64,000 bases of DNA from Streptomyces niveus (GTDB lineage Bacteria; Actinomycetota; Actinomycetes; Streptomycetales; Streptomycetaceae): the NCBI RefSeq assembly GCF_001723055.1, contig NZ_MDCR01000257.1, positions 1-64,000 of the forward strand. Direction: 5' to 3'. Shown here piece after piece: positions 7,592-15,997 of this stretch (the stretch's first letter is position 1; every line of letters starts with the position of its first letter). A program made the position numbers and the translations under genes. The notes under the pieces were generated by a model that was not told the origin of the DNA, made no database searches, and worked only from the letters and a program-made list of their open reading frames with translations.

Positions 7592-7634
7592 CATGTCTCG
7601 TTGATCACCGCGCGACGAACGGGAGAAAAACCTC

Positions 7635-8468
7635 ATGATCCTGGTGACCGGGGCCACCGGAAACATAGGCAGCGCCCTGCTACGGGAGCTTCGGGCCTAC
7701 GGCGTCGGACCGTTGAGAGGGCTCACCCGTGAGCCCGCGCGGGCGGCGTTCCCCGAAGGGGTCGAGGCCGTGGCCGGCGACCTCGCCCACGCGGCTTCGC
7801 TGAAGCCCGCGCTGGAGGGCGCGCGATCCCTGCTCCTCGTGTCGCGCCGGGGCGCGGACGCCGAGATCATCGAGGCGGCCAAGGCGGCCGGTGTGGAACA
7901 CGTCGTACTGGTGTCGTCCATCACCGGTCAGACCCATCCGCATCTCGGCCCCGCCGTAGAGAACCTGGCCGTCGAGCGGCTGCTCAAGGACAGCGGCATG
8001 ACGTGGACGATCCTGCGGCCGACCCAGTTCGCCTCGAACGCCCTGCTGTGGGCCGAGGCGATCCGGGGGCATGAGGCGGTCCGTCTGCCGTACCCGGACA
8101 TCGGCCTCCCGGCCATCCACCCCGCCGACATCGCCTCGGTGGCCCGCGCGGCACTGACCGAGCCCGGCCACCGGGGGCGGACGTACGCGCTGACCGGTCC
8201 GGAACGGATCACGCCCCGGGAGCAGGTCGGCGTCATCGCGGCGGTCCTGGGGCGGGACATACCGCTCACCGAGATCAGCCGGGCCGAGGCCCACGAACAG
8301 CTGGCCGTCTTCCTGGGCGACGAAGCCGCAGCCGCCGTACTCGACCTGACGGGCGGAGACGTCAACGACGATCTCCTCCTGGTGCGCGACACCGCGCCCC
8401 GCACCAGCGGTGTCCCGGCCAGGACGTTCCGGCAGTGGGCCGAGGAGAACGCCGCGGCCTTCCGCTGA
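7635..8468 (+). CDS. NmrA-like NAD(P)H-binding reductase
   Basis: The 277-residue atypical SDR has the nucleotide-binding motif 'ILVTGATGNIGSALLREL' and the segment 'MTWTILRPTQFASNALLWAE', typical of NmrA/QorB-like enzymes. GGGAGAA lies upstream of the ATG. It is paralogous in fold to the gene at 1974 but differently regulated, since a SoxR-like 19-bp-spacer promoter precedes it. NAD(P)H-dependent oxidoreductases are established members of the SoxR regulon in streptomycetes, so a role in handling quinone- or phenazine-like redox-cyclers is plausible. It ends at a strong hairpin shared with the convergent operon. Confidence 0.87.
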   Translation: MILVTGATGNIGSALLRELRAYGVGPLRGLTREPARAAFPEGVEAVAGDLAHAASLKPALEGARSLLLVSRRGADAEIIEAAKAAGVEHVVLVSSITGQTHPHLGPAVENLAVERLLKDSGMTWTILRPTQFASNALLWAEAIRGHEAVRLPYPDIGLPAIHPADIASVARAALTEPGHRGRTYALTGPERITPREQVGVIAAVLGRDIPLTEISRAEAHEQLAVFLGDEAAAAVLDLTGGDVNDDLLLVRDTAPRTSGVPARTFRQWAEENAAAFR

Positions 8469-8489
8469 CCGCCAGGCGCGGAACGCCGC

Positions 8490-8528
8490 CCGGCCGGGAC
8501 CCGACCCCGGTCGTCGGGTCGCGGCCGG
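8490..8528. terminator. Bidirectional hairpin terminator
   Basis: GACCCGAC (8498-8505) pairs with GTCGGGTC (8513-8520) around a 7-nt loop. Outside a 2x2 internal loop, CCGGCC (8490-8495) pairs with GGCCGG (8523-8528). It fills the 70-bp space between two convergent genes and probably terminates both. Confidence 0.7.
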
Positions 8529-8538
8529 ACGAGTGTGA

Positions 8539-11373
8539 TCAGGGGCCCGCCAACAGCGCCTCCAGCGCCACCGCCGTGTCCGGATGCCGGGCGGTGAGGA
8601 CCGCGCCCGACGCGGCGGGAGCCGTCGTCTCCCACGAGCCCTCGTAACCCAGCAGATCCGCGACCGAGTCGCACGTCTCCGGATACGCGGCGAGCAGCGC
8701 GGCACCCGTACGCGCGCCGGCGGCAGGCCGGGCCTCCACGACCGTCGGGGGCTCCAGCCACGGTGGCACCCACGCGTCCAGCGCCGCCAGCCGGCCGGGG
8801 AAGATCCGGCCCGCCTCACGGATCAGCAGCGGCGCCAGGTCGGAGCCGTCGGCCCGCAGGGTGCTGATCAGGGTCGGCAGCCACGGCAGCAACACCGGAT
8901 CCGGCAGCCGTGCGAACGCGTTGGACACCGCCTCCACGACGAAGTCCGCCAGCTGCGGCACCGGCTCCAGCGCGTGCAGGAACCCGCTCAGGTAGCGCGG
9001 ATAGGCGGGCACCACCAGCGGATTGCCGAGCAAGTCGTCGCACAGGGAACGCAGTTCGGCACGGGAGAGCTGTCCCAGCTGGACCTGGGCCGCCCACCGC
9101 AGCGCCACCTTGGCCGGCTCCTTCGGATGCGACTGCGCGAACGCCAGGTCCAACTGCGTACGGTCGCAGCCCAGCGAGAGCGCCAGACTCTCCATGCTGA
9201 ACAGGAAGCCCAGCATCGCGGCGACCTGCCGGACCGTCGCGTCCTCGTCGCCGAACGCCGTCGGCAGCAGGGTGCAGTAGTGCGCGTACCCCGTCTTGAC
9301 GAAGGACTCGATCCACGGCGGCAGCACCGGCTCACTGGTCCGGTAGTACGCGAGCAGCCGGCGCACCCGGCGCAGCACCTCCGGCGCGCCGTCCACGCTG
9401 CGCTCGGTCGCCAGGACCTCCAGGGCGCGCGTGCCCAGCTCGTCGGCGAGACGGCGGCTGCGCAGATACAGCGTGGCGTCCTCCACCGCCTTCAGGACAT
9501 CCGCCGTCGTCGCCTGCGCGTCGTACGCCCGGCGCCGCAGACGCTGCTCAAGCACCTGCTCGATGGTCACGCCCTCGTACCCGAGCTCGATCAGCTCCCG
9601 CTGATGAGTGCCGAGCGCCAGGTCCCAGGACTCCTGGATGGGCTGCTCGCCGAGCCGCCGCTCACCCATGATCGCCCGCGCGGCGCCCCACGGCAGCAGA
9701 TGGCGCAGCATCCACAGCACGTCGGAGCAGCGCGCCAGCTCCGGACTGGCCGCCATGTCCAGCAACGCCCTTTGCACACCGCGCTGTTGGAGTTTGAGAT
9801 TCAGCGGCGCGAGCCGGTCGTGCACATCGCGCGCGAGCGGCGGCAGGGCCTCGTAGCCGACCTGTCCGATCCGGTCGCCGCCCATCATGATCTCCACGAT
9901 GCGCCGCACGTCACGCCGGCCAGGCACCGAGTCCTTCTCGACGCAGGTGATCGCCGCGTCCTGGAAGTCGTACGGCGTCGGCCTGGCCCGGTCGCGCATC
10001 CCGGCCAGCAGGATCGACGTCTCGAACACGGCGATGGCGTCGGCGGTGGAGGCCAGATAGCCGTTGCGGCGCGCGGCGCGCACGATCTCCACCGACCAGC
10101 CCAGCAGTTCGGCCTCGTCCAGCGGGTCGAGGACCGGCGCGCGCCGCAGGAAACCGGACAGCTTGTCCGAGGCGACGTCCGCGACCCCGGGGACGACGGG
10201 GGTGAGCGGGACGGCCGCCTTCGCGGTCTTCGCCGGTTTCTTCGCACCGACCTGCCCCTCCAGCCGGAACGGCTGGACGCGGGTCCGCTTGAGATTCTTC
10301 GCCCACTGGGTCGCGGCGATGGACACCGAGCCCGCGGTGAGGCCGAACTGCGCCTCGATCGCCGAGTGGCTGGAGGGAATCAGACCGTGCTGCCACACGC
10401 TCGCGCTCGGCGGACCGATCTCGAAGGTCGCGGCGCCTCCGACACCGAACTCCTCGACCCGGCTGGCCGCGTGGAACGCGCCGCAGACATAGAGACAGTC
10501 CGCGGGATCCGTACCTGACGCGGCGAGATGCTCGCGCATCCTCGTCCACATGTGGCGCTCGCGGTCCTCGTCCACCCGGACCCGCTCGGCGTCGCCGGGC
10601 GCCAGCCGCCGGAAGAGGCTGCCGATCAGCAGCATGACCTGCCGGTAGGTGTCGTGGTCGCTGTCGCCGAGCGGCAGCTCGACGTACTGGTGCCACCACT
10701 CCGACCAGTGCCGCACCCGGCCGTGGCGCAGCAGATGCTCCTCCAGCTCGGCGAAGCGCGGGCGCAGGTCGCCGATCTCCACACCGACGGCGTCGCCGTG
10801 CAGCGCCGCGTCCTCCTCGGCCGGCGGTGTCTCCGACGGCGCGTCCGGCGCTTCCGGCTCTGCGGACCGGTCCTCCGCAGACCCGCCGGCCTGCCACTGG
10901 AAGACGTGGTCCGACGAGCGGTCGACGAGGACCAGCTCCACGCCCGGCGTGTCCAGCGCGTAGGCGATCGCCTGGTACTCGGCGGACGCCTCGGTGATCG
11001 GAGCGACCACAGACAGCGGCGCCCAGTCCGCCGGGAAGCCCTTGACCTCGCTGGCGAACGCCTGCACCGCCACCGGGAGCCGGCAGTTGCGCAGCTCGGA
11101 CAGGAGCGGCGCCATGTCCTCGCACAGCTCCAGATAGACGACCTTCGGCCGCTTCTCCCGCAGCCGCCGCGCCATGGCGATCGCCGAGGCGGGGGAGTGG
11201 TGGCAGACGGGGAAGATCTCCAGTGGCTCCCGGACCGCGCGGTCGACGTCGTCGACGATGCCGAGGAGGATGCCCTCCAGCGCGTCGGGCCCGTCGGCCA
11301 GCGCCGTCGCGGCCTCCCGCAACTGCGTACGCAGGGCCTCGAAGACCGCCTCGTCCTCCCGCACGGGGCTCAC
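8539..11373 (-). CDS. DUF5682-family protein of a MoxR-VWA cassette
   Basis: This 944-residue protein is cytoplasmic with no signal or membrane segment. The N-terminal third holds 'PVCHHSPASAIAMARRL' (His58/His59) and 'PKVVYLELCEDM' (about residues 77-87), with 'YVCGAFHAAS' near residue 300. These paired His/Glu elements resemble the EreA/ChaN/TraB-TIKI hydrolase fold; that comparison is mine. An acidic Glu/Ala/Pro linker (about residues 170-200) follows, and the last 500 residues are all-helical. It overlaps the upstream MoxR ATPase gene by 4 bp, so translation is coupled. In actinobacteria such genes travel with MoxR and VWA partners. The molecular role is unknown. Confidence 0.8.
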   Translation of the reverse strand: MSPVREDEAVFEALRTQLREAATALADGPDALEGILLGIVDDVDRAVREPLEIFPVCHHSPASAIAMARRLREKRPKVVYLELCEDMAPLLSELRNCRLPVAVQAFASEVKGFPADWAPLSVVAPITEASAEYQAIAYALDTPGVELVLVDRSSDHVFQWQAGGSAEDRSAEPEAPDAPSETPPAEEDAALHGDAVGVEIGDLRPRFAELEEHLLRHGRVRHWSEWWHQYVELPLGDSDHDTYRQVMLLIGSLFRRLAPGDAERVRVDEDRERHMWTRMREHLAASGTDPADCLYVCGAFHAASRVEEFGVGGAATFEIGPPSASVWQHGLIPSSHSAIEAQFGLTAGSVSIAATQWAKNLKRTRVQPFRLEGQVGAKKPAKTAKAAVPLTPVVPGVADVASDKLSGFLRRAPVLDPLDEAELLGWSVEIVRAARRNGYLASTADAIAVFETSILLAGMRDRARPTPYDFQDAAITCVEKDSVPGRRDVRRIVEIMMGGDRIGQVGYEALPPLARDVHDRLAPLNLKLQQRGVQRALLDMAASPELARCSDVLWMLRHLLPWGAARAIMGERRLGEQPIQESWDLALGTHQRELIELGYEGVTIEQVLEQRLRRRAYDAQATTADVLKAVEDATLYLRSRRLADELGTRALEVLATERSVDGAPEVLRRVRRLLAYYRTSEPVLPPWIESFVKTGYAHYCTLLPTAFGDEDATVRQVAAMLGFLFSMESLALSLGCDRTQLDLAFAQSHPKEPAKVALRWAAQVQLGQLSRAELRSLCDDLLGNPLVVPAYPRYLSGFLHALEPVPQLADFVVEAVSNAFARLPDPVLLPWLPTLISTLRADGSDLAPLLIREAGRIFPGRLAALDAWVPPWLEPPTVVEARPAAGARTGAALLAAYPETCDSVADLLGYEGSWETTAPAASGAVLTARHPDTAVALEALLAGP

Positions 11374-12482
11374 GAGAGGGTGGCGATCGCGTCCCGACCG
11401 CCCTCCAGGAACTCCGGCCAGGAGCCGCCCTGTTCCTTGCTGCGCGGCTCCACGACGCCGTGCAGATACTTGTTGAGGATGGCCAGGTCCTCGGGCTCGC
11501 GCCGCGCCAGCGATCCGACGAGCGAGGAGGCGAGGGCACGGGCGGTCAGCTGACGCTCGCCGAAGAAGTTGCTGTGCAGGATCGCGTCCTCCAGGACGCC
11601 GATCTGCTCGGCGCTCGACAGCGCGGACTCCAGCTTCTCGTCGTCGCTGCCCGCCGCCGCCGCGGAGGCCCGTAGATCCGCGAAGCTCTGGAGCAGCACG
11701 TCCAGGAGCGTCGGCGGCACGTCCAGCTCGATCCGGTGCCGGCGCAACAGCTCCTCCGTACGGAAACGGACGATCTCCGCCTCGCTCTTCCTGTTCGTCA
11801 CCACCGGGATACGCACGAAGTTGAACCGTCGCTTCAGCGCGGAGGACAGATCGTTCACGCCCCGGTCGCGGCTGTTGGCGGTGGCGATGATCGAGAAGCC
11901 GGGCTTGGCGAAGACGATGCTGTCGCTGTCCAGCTCCGGGACCGAGATGTACTTCTCCGACAGGATCGAGATCAGCGCGTCCTGGACGTCGCTGGTGGAG
12001 CGGGTCAGCTCCTCGAACCGGCCGATCGCGCCGGTCTCCATCGCCGTCATGATCGGCGAGGGGATCATCGACTCACGTGACTGGCCCTTGGCGATGACCA
12101 TGGACACGTTCCACGAATACTTGATGTGGTCCTCGGTCGTGCCGGCCGTGCCCTGCACCACCAGGGTGGAGCTGCGGCATATCGCCGCGGCCAGCAGCTC
12201 GGCCAGCCAGCTCTTGCCGGTCCCCGGGTCACCGATCAGCAGCAGGCCGCGGTCGGACGCCAGGGTGACGACGGCCCGCTCGACGAGACTGCGGTCGCCG
12301 AACCACTTCTGCGGGATCTCCCGGTCGAGCCCGTCGGCCCGCTCCGAGCCCAGGATGAACAGACGGACCATCTTCGGCGAAAGGCGCCACGAGAACGGCT
12401 TCGGACCGTCGTCCACCGACTCCAGCCAGTCCAGCTCCTCGGCGTACTTGATTTCGGCGGGAGCGCGCAACATGTCTGACAC
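11370..12482 (-). CDS. MoxR-like AAA+ ATPase
   Basis: The 370-residue AAA+ protein has Walker A 'GDPGTGKSW' at residues 84-92. The sensor-1 region is 'SIIATANSRDRGVNDLSSALKRRFNFV', and the Walker B area is unusual ('AIGRFEELTRSTSDVQDAL'). MoxR ATPases act as chaperones that remodel or insert metal into partners together with VWA-domain proteins. Here the VWA gene lies immediately upstream (12-bp gap) and DUF5682 downstream with a 4-bp overlap. An alpha-helical C-terminal lid follows (about residues 240-330). It is probably the motor of the cassette. Confidence 0.88.
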   Translation of the reverse strand: MSDMLRAPAEIKYAEELDWLESVDDGPKPFSWRLSPKMVRLFILGSERADGLDREIPQKWFGDRSLVERAVVTLASDRGLLLIGDPGTGKSWLAELLAAAICRSSTLVVQGTAGTTEDHIKYSWNVSMVIAKGQSRESMIPSPIMTAMETGAIGRFEELTRSTSDVQDALISILSEKYISVPELDSDSIVFAKPGFSIIATANSRDRGVNDLSSALKRRFNFVRIPVVTNRKSEAEIVRFRTEELLRRHRIELDVPPTLLDVLLQSFADLRASAAAAGSDDEKLESALSSAEQIGVLEDAILHSNFFGERQLTARALASSLVGSLARREPEDLAILNKYLHGVVEPRSKEQGGSWPEFLEGGRDAIATLS

Positions 12483-12494
12483 AGCAGGGCCTTT

Positions 12495-13931
12495 CTAAGC
12501 GAGAAACGTCTTGAGTTCGTGAACGAGCTTCTGGATGTGGCCGGAGATCACCGGTGTGCCGAGCGCCTTGAAGCGCTCCCGGAACCAGGGGTTGACCTCC
12601 TGGCGGCCGGAACTGGTCACCGAGCCGACCGGGATGAACTTCACGCCGGAGCGGTGGACTTCCTCGATGCCCTCGAACAACGGCTGCGAGCGGTCGAACT
12701 CGTAGAAGTCGGAGATCCACACCAGCACCGTGTTGCGCGGCTCGGTGATCTTCGGACGGGCCATCGCCATCGCGACCGGACCGTCGTTGCCACCCCCGAG
12801 ATTGGTGCGCAGCAGCGATTCGAACGGGTCGTTGACCCAGGGAGTCAGATCGATCGCGCGCGTGTCGTACGCGATCAGATGCACATCCACCTTCGGCAGA
12901 CCCGCGAAGATCGACGCCAGAATGGTGCAGTTGACCATCGAGTCGACCATGGAGCCCGACTGGTCGACGACCACGATCAGCCGCTGGGGCGTCGTCTTGC
13001 GCGCGGTGTGACGGTAGAAGAGGCGGTCGACATAGAGCCGTTCCTCCTCGGGACTCCAGTTGGTGAGGTTCTTCCAGATCGTGCGGTCCAGGTCGAGATT
13101 GCGGTACACCCGCTTGGGCGGCACCGAGCGGTCCAGGGCGCCGACCGTGGACTTCTCCACCTGCGTACGCAGCACCTCGGCGACCTCTTCGACGAACCTC
13201 CTGATGAGGGCCTTCGCATTGGCCAGCGCCACGCCCGACAGATTGCTCTTGTCGCGCAGCAGCTGCTCGATCAGCGACATGCTCGGGGTGAGCCGCGCCG
13301 CGAGCGCGGGATCGGCGAGCACCTCACGCAGCCGCATCCGCGAGACCAGGTCCGCTTCGATGGCCCCCAGCTCCGGGCCCATCCCCGGAACCAGCCGGTC
13401 GAGGTCCGGCCCGCCCGGGCCCCGAGCGGGGCGACCGCCGCGCAGCGCACCGGGCTCGCAGCCCAGCGCGCGCTCCAGCCAGTCCGCGTCGGACTGCCAC
13501 TGCGCGAGCTGACCGGCGGTGACCGTGCCGGAACCACCGGCGGGCGCGTAGACGTTGAGCAGCACCTTCGACACCAGCGCCGCGCGCCGCACCTCGGCGG
13601 CACGGTCGCGTCCGTCGCCGCCGATGTCCGTGTCGTCCCCGGGCGCGGACGGCGGCGCGGGCACCATCAGACCGTCGAGTTCGGCGGCCAGCTCGGGATG
13701 CCGCTGCACGGTCGAACCCACCGAGACCTTCGGGTCCAGCAGCGCGGCCGGCAGACCGATGTCCTCGACCACGGCGAGACTCGCCGACTCCAGGGCCGCC
13801 TGCTCCTCCGGGTCGAAGAGCCGGGCGAGCAGACGCCAGTACAGCACCTGGCGGCGGTTGTCGTCGGCACTCACCTCGGGGCTCCGGCCGGCCGCTTCCG
13901 TCGAATCCGTCGAATCCGTCGTTCCCGTCAT
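12495..13931 (-). CDS. VWA-domain protein (CoxE/YehL-partner type)
   Basis: The 478-residue protein has a C-terminal von Willebrand A domain, about residues 315-470. It carries the complete MIDAS pattern: 'VVVDQSGSM' (DxSxS), 'TNLGGGND' (Thr) and 'VWISDFYEF' (Asp). The N-terminal 300 residues are helical with an acidic, Asp-rich stretch ('DDTDIGGDGRDRA') and no recognised domain. VWA proteins of this type bind the MoxR ATPase through metal-dependent contacts. The start ATG overlaps the previous gene by 4 bp. The N-terminus is a short Thr/Asp/Ser low-complexity run ('TGTTDSTDSTEA'). Confidence 0.88.
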   Translation of the reverse strand: MTGTTDSTDSTEAAGRSPEVSADDNRRQVLYWRLLARLFDPEEQAALESASLAVVEDIGLPAALLDPKVSVGSTVQRHPELAAELDGLMVPAPPSAPGDDTDIGGDGRDRAAEVRRAALVSKVLLNVYAPAGGSGTVTAGQLAQWQSDADWLERALGCEPGALRGGRPARGPGGPDLDRLVPGMGPELGAIEADLVSRMRLREVLADPALAARLTPSMSLIEQLLRDKSNLSGVALANAKALIRRFVEEVAEVLRTQVEKSTVGALDRSVPPKRVYRNLDLDRTIWKNLTNWSPEEERLYVDRLFYRHTARKTTPQRLIVVVDQSGSMVDSMVNCTILASIFAGLPKVDVHLIAYDTRAIDLTPWVNDPFESLLRTNLGGGNDGPVAMAMARPKITEPRNTVLVWISDFYEFDRSQPLFEGIEEVHRSGVKFIPVGSVTSSGRQEVNPWFRERFKALGTPVISGHIQKLVHELKTFLA

Positions 13932-15316
13932 TTCCGCAACAGCCTTCCCGCTCGCTCACGCAGGACCGCTCCGGCGTCGGTGGCGGCCTTCTCGGCCTTC
14001 ACACCCGCCTTGTCGGACGTACCACCCGCCCACGCCCCGGCGTGGATCGCGGCGGGCTTCTTCCGTACGAGGGTCTCGACGGCGAGCGGCTGGACGGTGA
14101 ACGCCCCGGCGTCCCAGCGGAGCAGACCGATGCACGCCACCGACGCGGCCACCGCCTCGGGCGTGAGCGGTCCGGCGGCCGGGATCCGGTCGGTGTCGAC
14201 CGCCAGGCCGTGCCCGGCGAGTGTGAACGTCAGCCCCTCGTCGCCCTGTTGAGCGTCGTACCCCTCCAGGAAGACCGGTGCGGCGATCCGCGCCGGATGC
14301 CGGTCCAGGGGCGCGGTCGCGGCAGCCGTGGCGGTGGACATGGCGACGCGGGCCGTGGCGAAGGCGTCGGCCGGCTTGCCCGTACGAGCCCGCTCGTCGC
14401 TCCACACCAGGTCGCCCCCGGCGGTCAGCGGCATGTCGGTGAGGTCCATCGAGCGGCCCTCACTCACCGCTGCCAGGAGCGACATGTGCGGGCGCAGAAG
14501 CTGCCAGAGGCCGGCGCCGACGACCGTGTCGGGCTTCGGTACGGAGACGCTCGCCCGCACCAGACGGGGCGCCGCGCCGTCCGCCGGCTCGAACACCGCG
14601 TGCACCTGCGCCTGGACGGCGGTCGCGTGCTCCTGCACGTCCACGCCCAGTGGCAGCAGACGCCCGGTGGCCGTACCGGTCACGGGCACGTCCGCCGCAC
14701 CGGGCACGGTCAGGATCATCGCCCGCGACCACAGATCGGCCCAGCGGCGAACCGGGACCCGCTCCAGGGTCGACCCGGGGCAGCACGCGGCGAGTTCGGC
14801 GGCGAAGCCGTCGAGCACCGTCGCCGCGCGGCGCAGCTCCGGGTCCGGCAGCATCGCGGAGACGACGGGCGCCGCCCCGGAGACCACCTCGTGGTCGATG
14901 CCCTGCCAGCCGCCCCGCGCCAGGTCGGACAGCCAGGAACGGGCCGCGGCGAGCAGATTCCCCGCCTGTCGGCCGGCGGGGGCCGCTCCGCTCTCCTCGG
15001 CGCGGGCCCGGCCGGTCGCCTCCTCCACGCGGGCCGTCAGCGCGTCATGGACGGAACCGACCAGGGCCGTGCGGGCGGCGGCGAGAGCCACGAAGTGGTC
15101 CTCGCTCGCGGCGCCCGCCGCCGCCTTCTCCGCCGCCTCGGCGACCCGCGCGGCCAACGGCGTCCCGGCGACGGCGCCGGCCAGCTCCGTCAGACCCGTG
15201 GTCAGGACGGCGTGCGGACGGAGCAGGCCCACGACAAGCGCCTTGTCGAAGGCGTCGACAGCGGCCATGGCCTCGTCGACCCCGTCGACGGTCTCGGCGA
15301 GCAGGTCGGTACGCAT
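13928..15316 (-). CDS. Unknown protein of the MoxR-VWA cassette
   Basis: This 463-residue protein matches no family I can name. It starts 'MRTDLLAETVDGVDEAM'. An N-terminal helical, Ala/Glu-rich region is followed by a probable alpha/beta part ('TGRLLPLGVDVQEHATAVQAQVHAVFE', 'VFLEGYDAQQGDEGLTFTLAGHGL') and a Lys/Ala-rich tail. The ATG is fixed by a TGATG overlap with the stop of the preceding gene at 15316-15318; longer in-frame readings upstream are shadows of that gene. It overlaps the VWA gene by 4 bp. Position inside the cassette implies a structural or adaptor role. Confidence 0.75.
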   Translation of the reverse strand: MRTDLLAETVDGVDEAMAAVDAFDKALVVGLLRPHAVLTTGLTELAGAVAGTPLAARVAEAAEKAAAGAASEDHFVALAAARTALVGSVHDALTARVEEATGRARAEESGAAPAGRQAGNLLAAARSWLSDLARGGWQGIDHEVVSGAAPVVSAMLPDPELRRAATVLDGFAAELAACCPGSTLERVPVRRWADLWSRAMILTVPGAADVPVTGTATGRLLPLGVDVQEHATAVQAQVHAVFEPADGAAPRLVRASVSVPKPDTVVGAGLWQLLRPHMSLLAAVSEGRSMDLTDMPLTAGGDLVWSDERARTGKPADAFATARVAMSTATAAATAPLDRHPARIAAPVFLEGYDAQQGDEGLTFTLAGHGLAVDTDRIPAAGPLTPEAVAASVACIGLLRWDAGAFTVQPLAVETLVRKKPAAIHAGAWAGGTSDKAGVKAEKAATDAGAVLRERAGRLLRK

Positions 15317-15816
15317 CAGGCCACCGCCCTGGTCGGCGGGAACCACTGCATCTCCGGCAACGGGCCCGTCGTCGGGGCGAGTTCCAGATACGCCAGGTGG
15401 CGCAGGAACCGGCTGAAGACGGGCGCCGCCGCCGCGGTGTCGCCCCGCGGCGGACGCGCGCCGGTCATGCTCGTGGTGAGCGTCTGGGCGCTCGGCTCGC
15501 CCTCGGTCTCGACCCGGAGGTAGCGGGCGACGCGCTCCGCGCCGTACTGGAGCACCGCCTCGTTGACCAGGGTCCGGATGTGATTGCAGAACCCGCCCCG
15601 CGCGCCGCCGCACGGACGGTTGTTGTTGGTGCTGCAGGCGTACGCGAAGGTGCCGGCCCCGACCGACGAGACGTACACCCGCTCGATGTCCGATCCACTG
15701 GACACCACACCCTGGAGGCGTCCGTCGGCCAGCTCCACGAAGGGGACCTTGGCGAGCTTGCGCGGCCGGGCGGGCGGAATCACCCGTGCCATGCTCGACC
15801 TCTCCCAATCCGACAC
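15316..15816 (-). CDS. Small Cys/His protein (SWIM-like) opening the MoxR-VWA operon
   Basis: The 166-residue protein has a putative metal site CX7CX7CXH ('ACSTNNNRPCGG', 'GFCNHI') around residues 60-80. It is similar in spirit to SWIM zinc fingers but without their CxC start. GTG 15816 has AAGGAG 8 nt upstream. ATG 15792 with GGGAGAGG is a reasonable alternative giving 158 residues. It is the first gene of the five-gene operon and overlaps the next as TGATG. DNA or protein binding is possible, and no function is established. The divergent gene at 15998 starts 181 bp away. Confidence 0.72.
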   Translation of the reverse strand: MSDWERSSMARVIPPARPRKLAKVPFVELADGRLQGVVSSGSDIERVYVSSVGAGTFAYACSTNNNRPCGGARGGFCNHIRTLVNEAVLQYGAERVARYLRVETEGEPSAQTLTTSMTGARPPRGDTAAAAPVFSRFLRHLAYLELAPTTGPLPEMQWFPPTRAVA

Positions 15817-15997
15817 CGCACCATCTCCTTTTCAGCAGGGGGGACTTGCGCGCCGCCGTAACGGCGGAACACGAACGAACCTACTGGTGACCACTGACAA
15901 CGCCGATCACGATCCACAGCCCGGCGAACGCCCCCGAGACGCCCGCCACGAACGCCGTACCAGGTCCGCCGACAGCGCCCTACTAGGCTCGCTCCGC

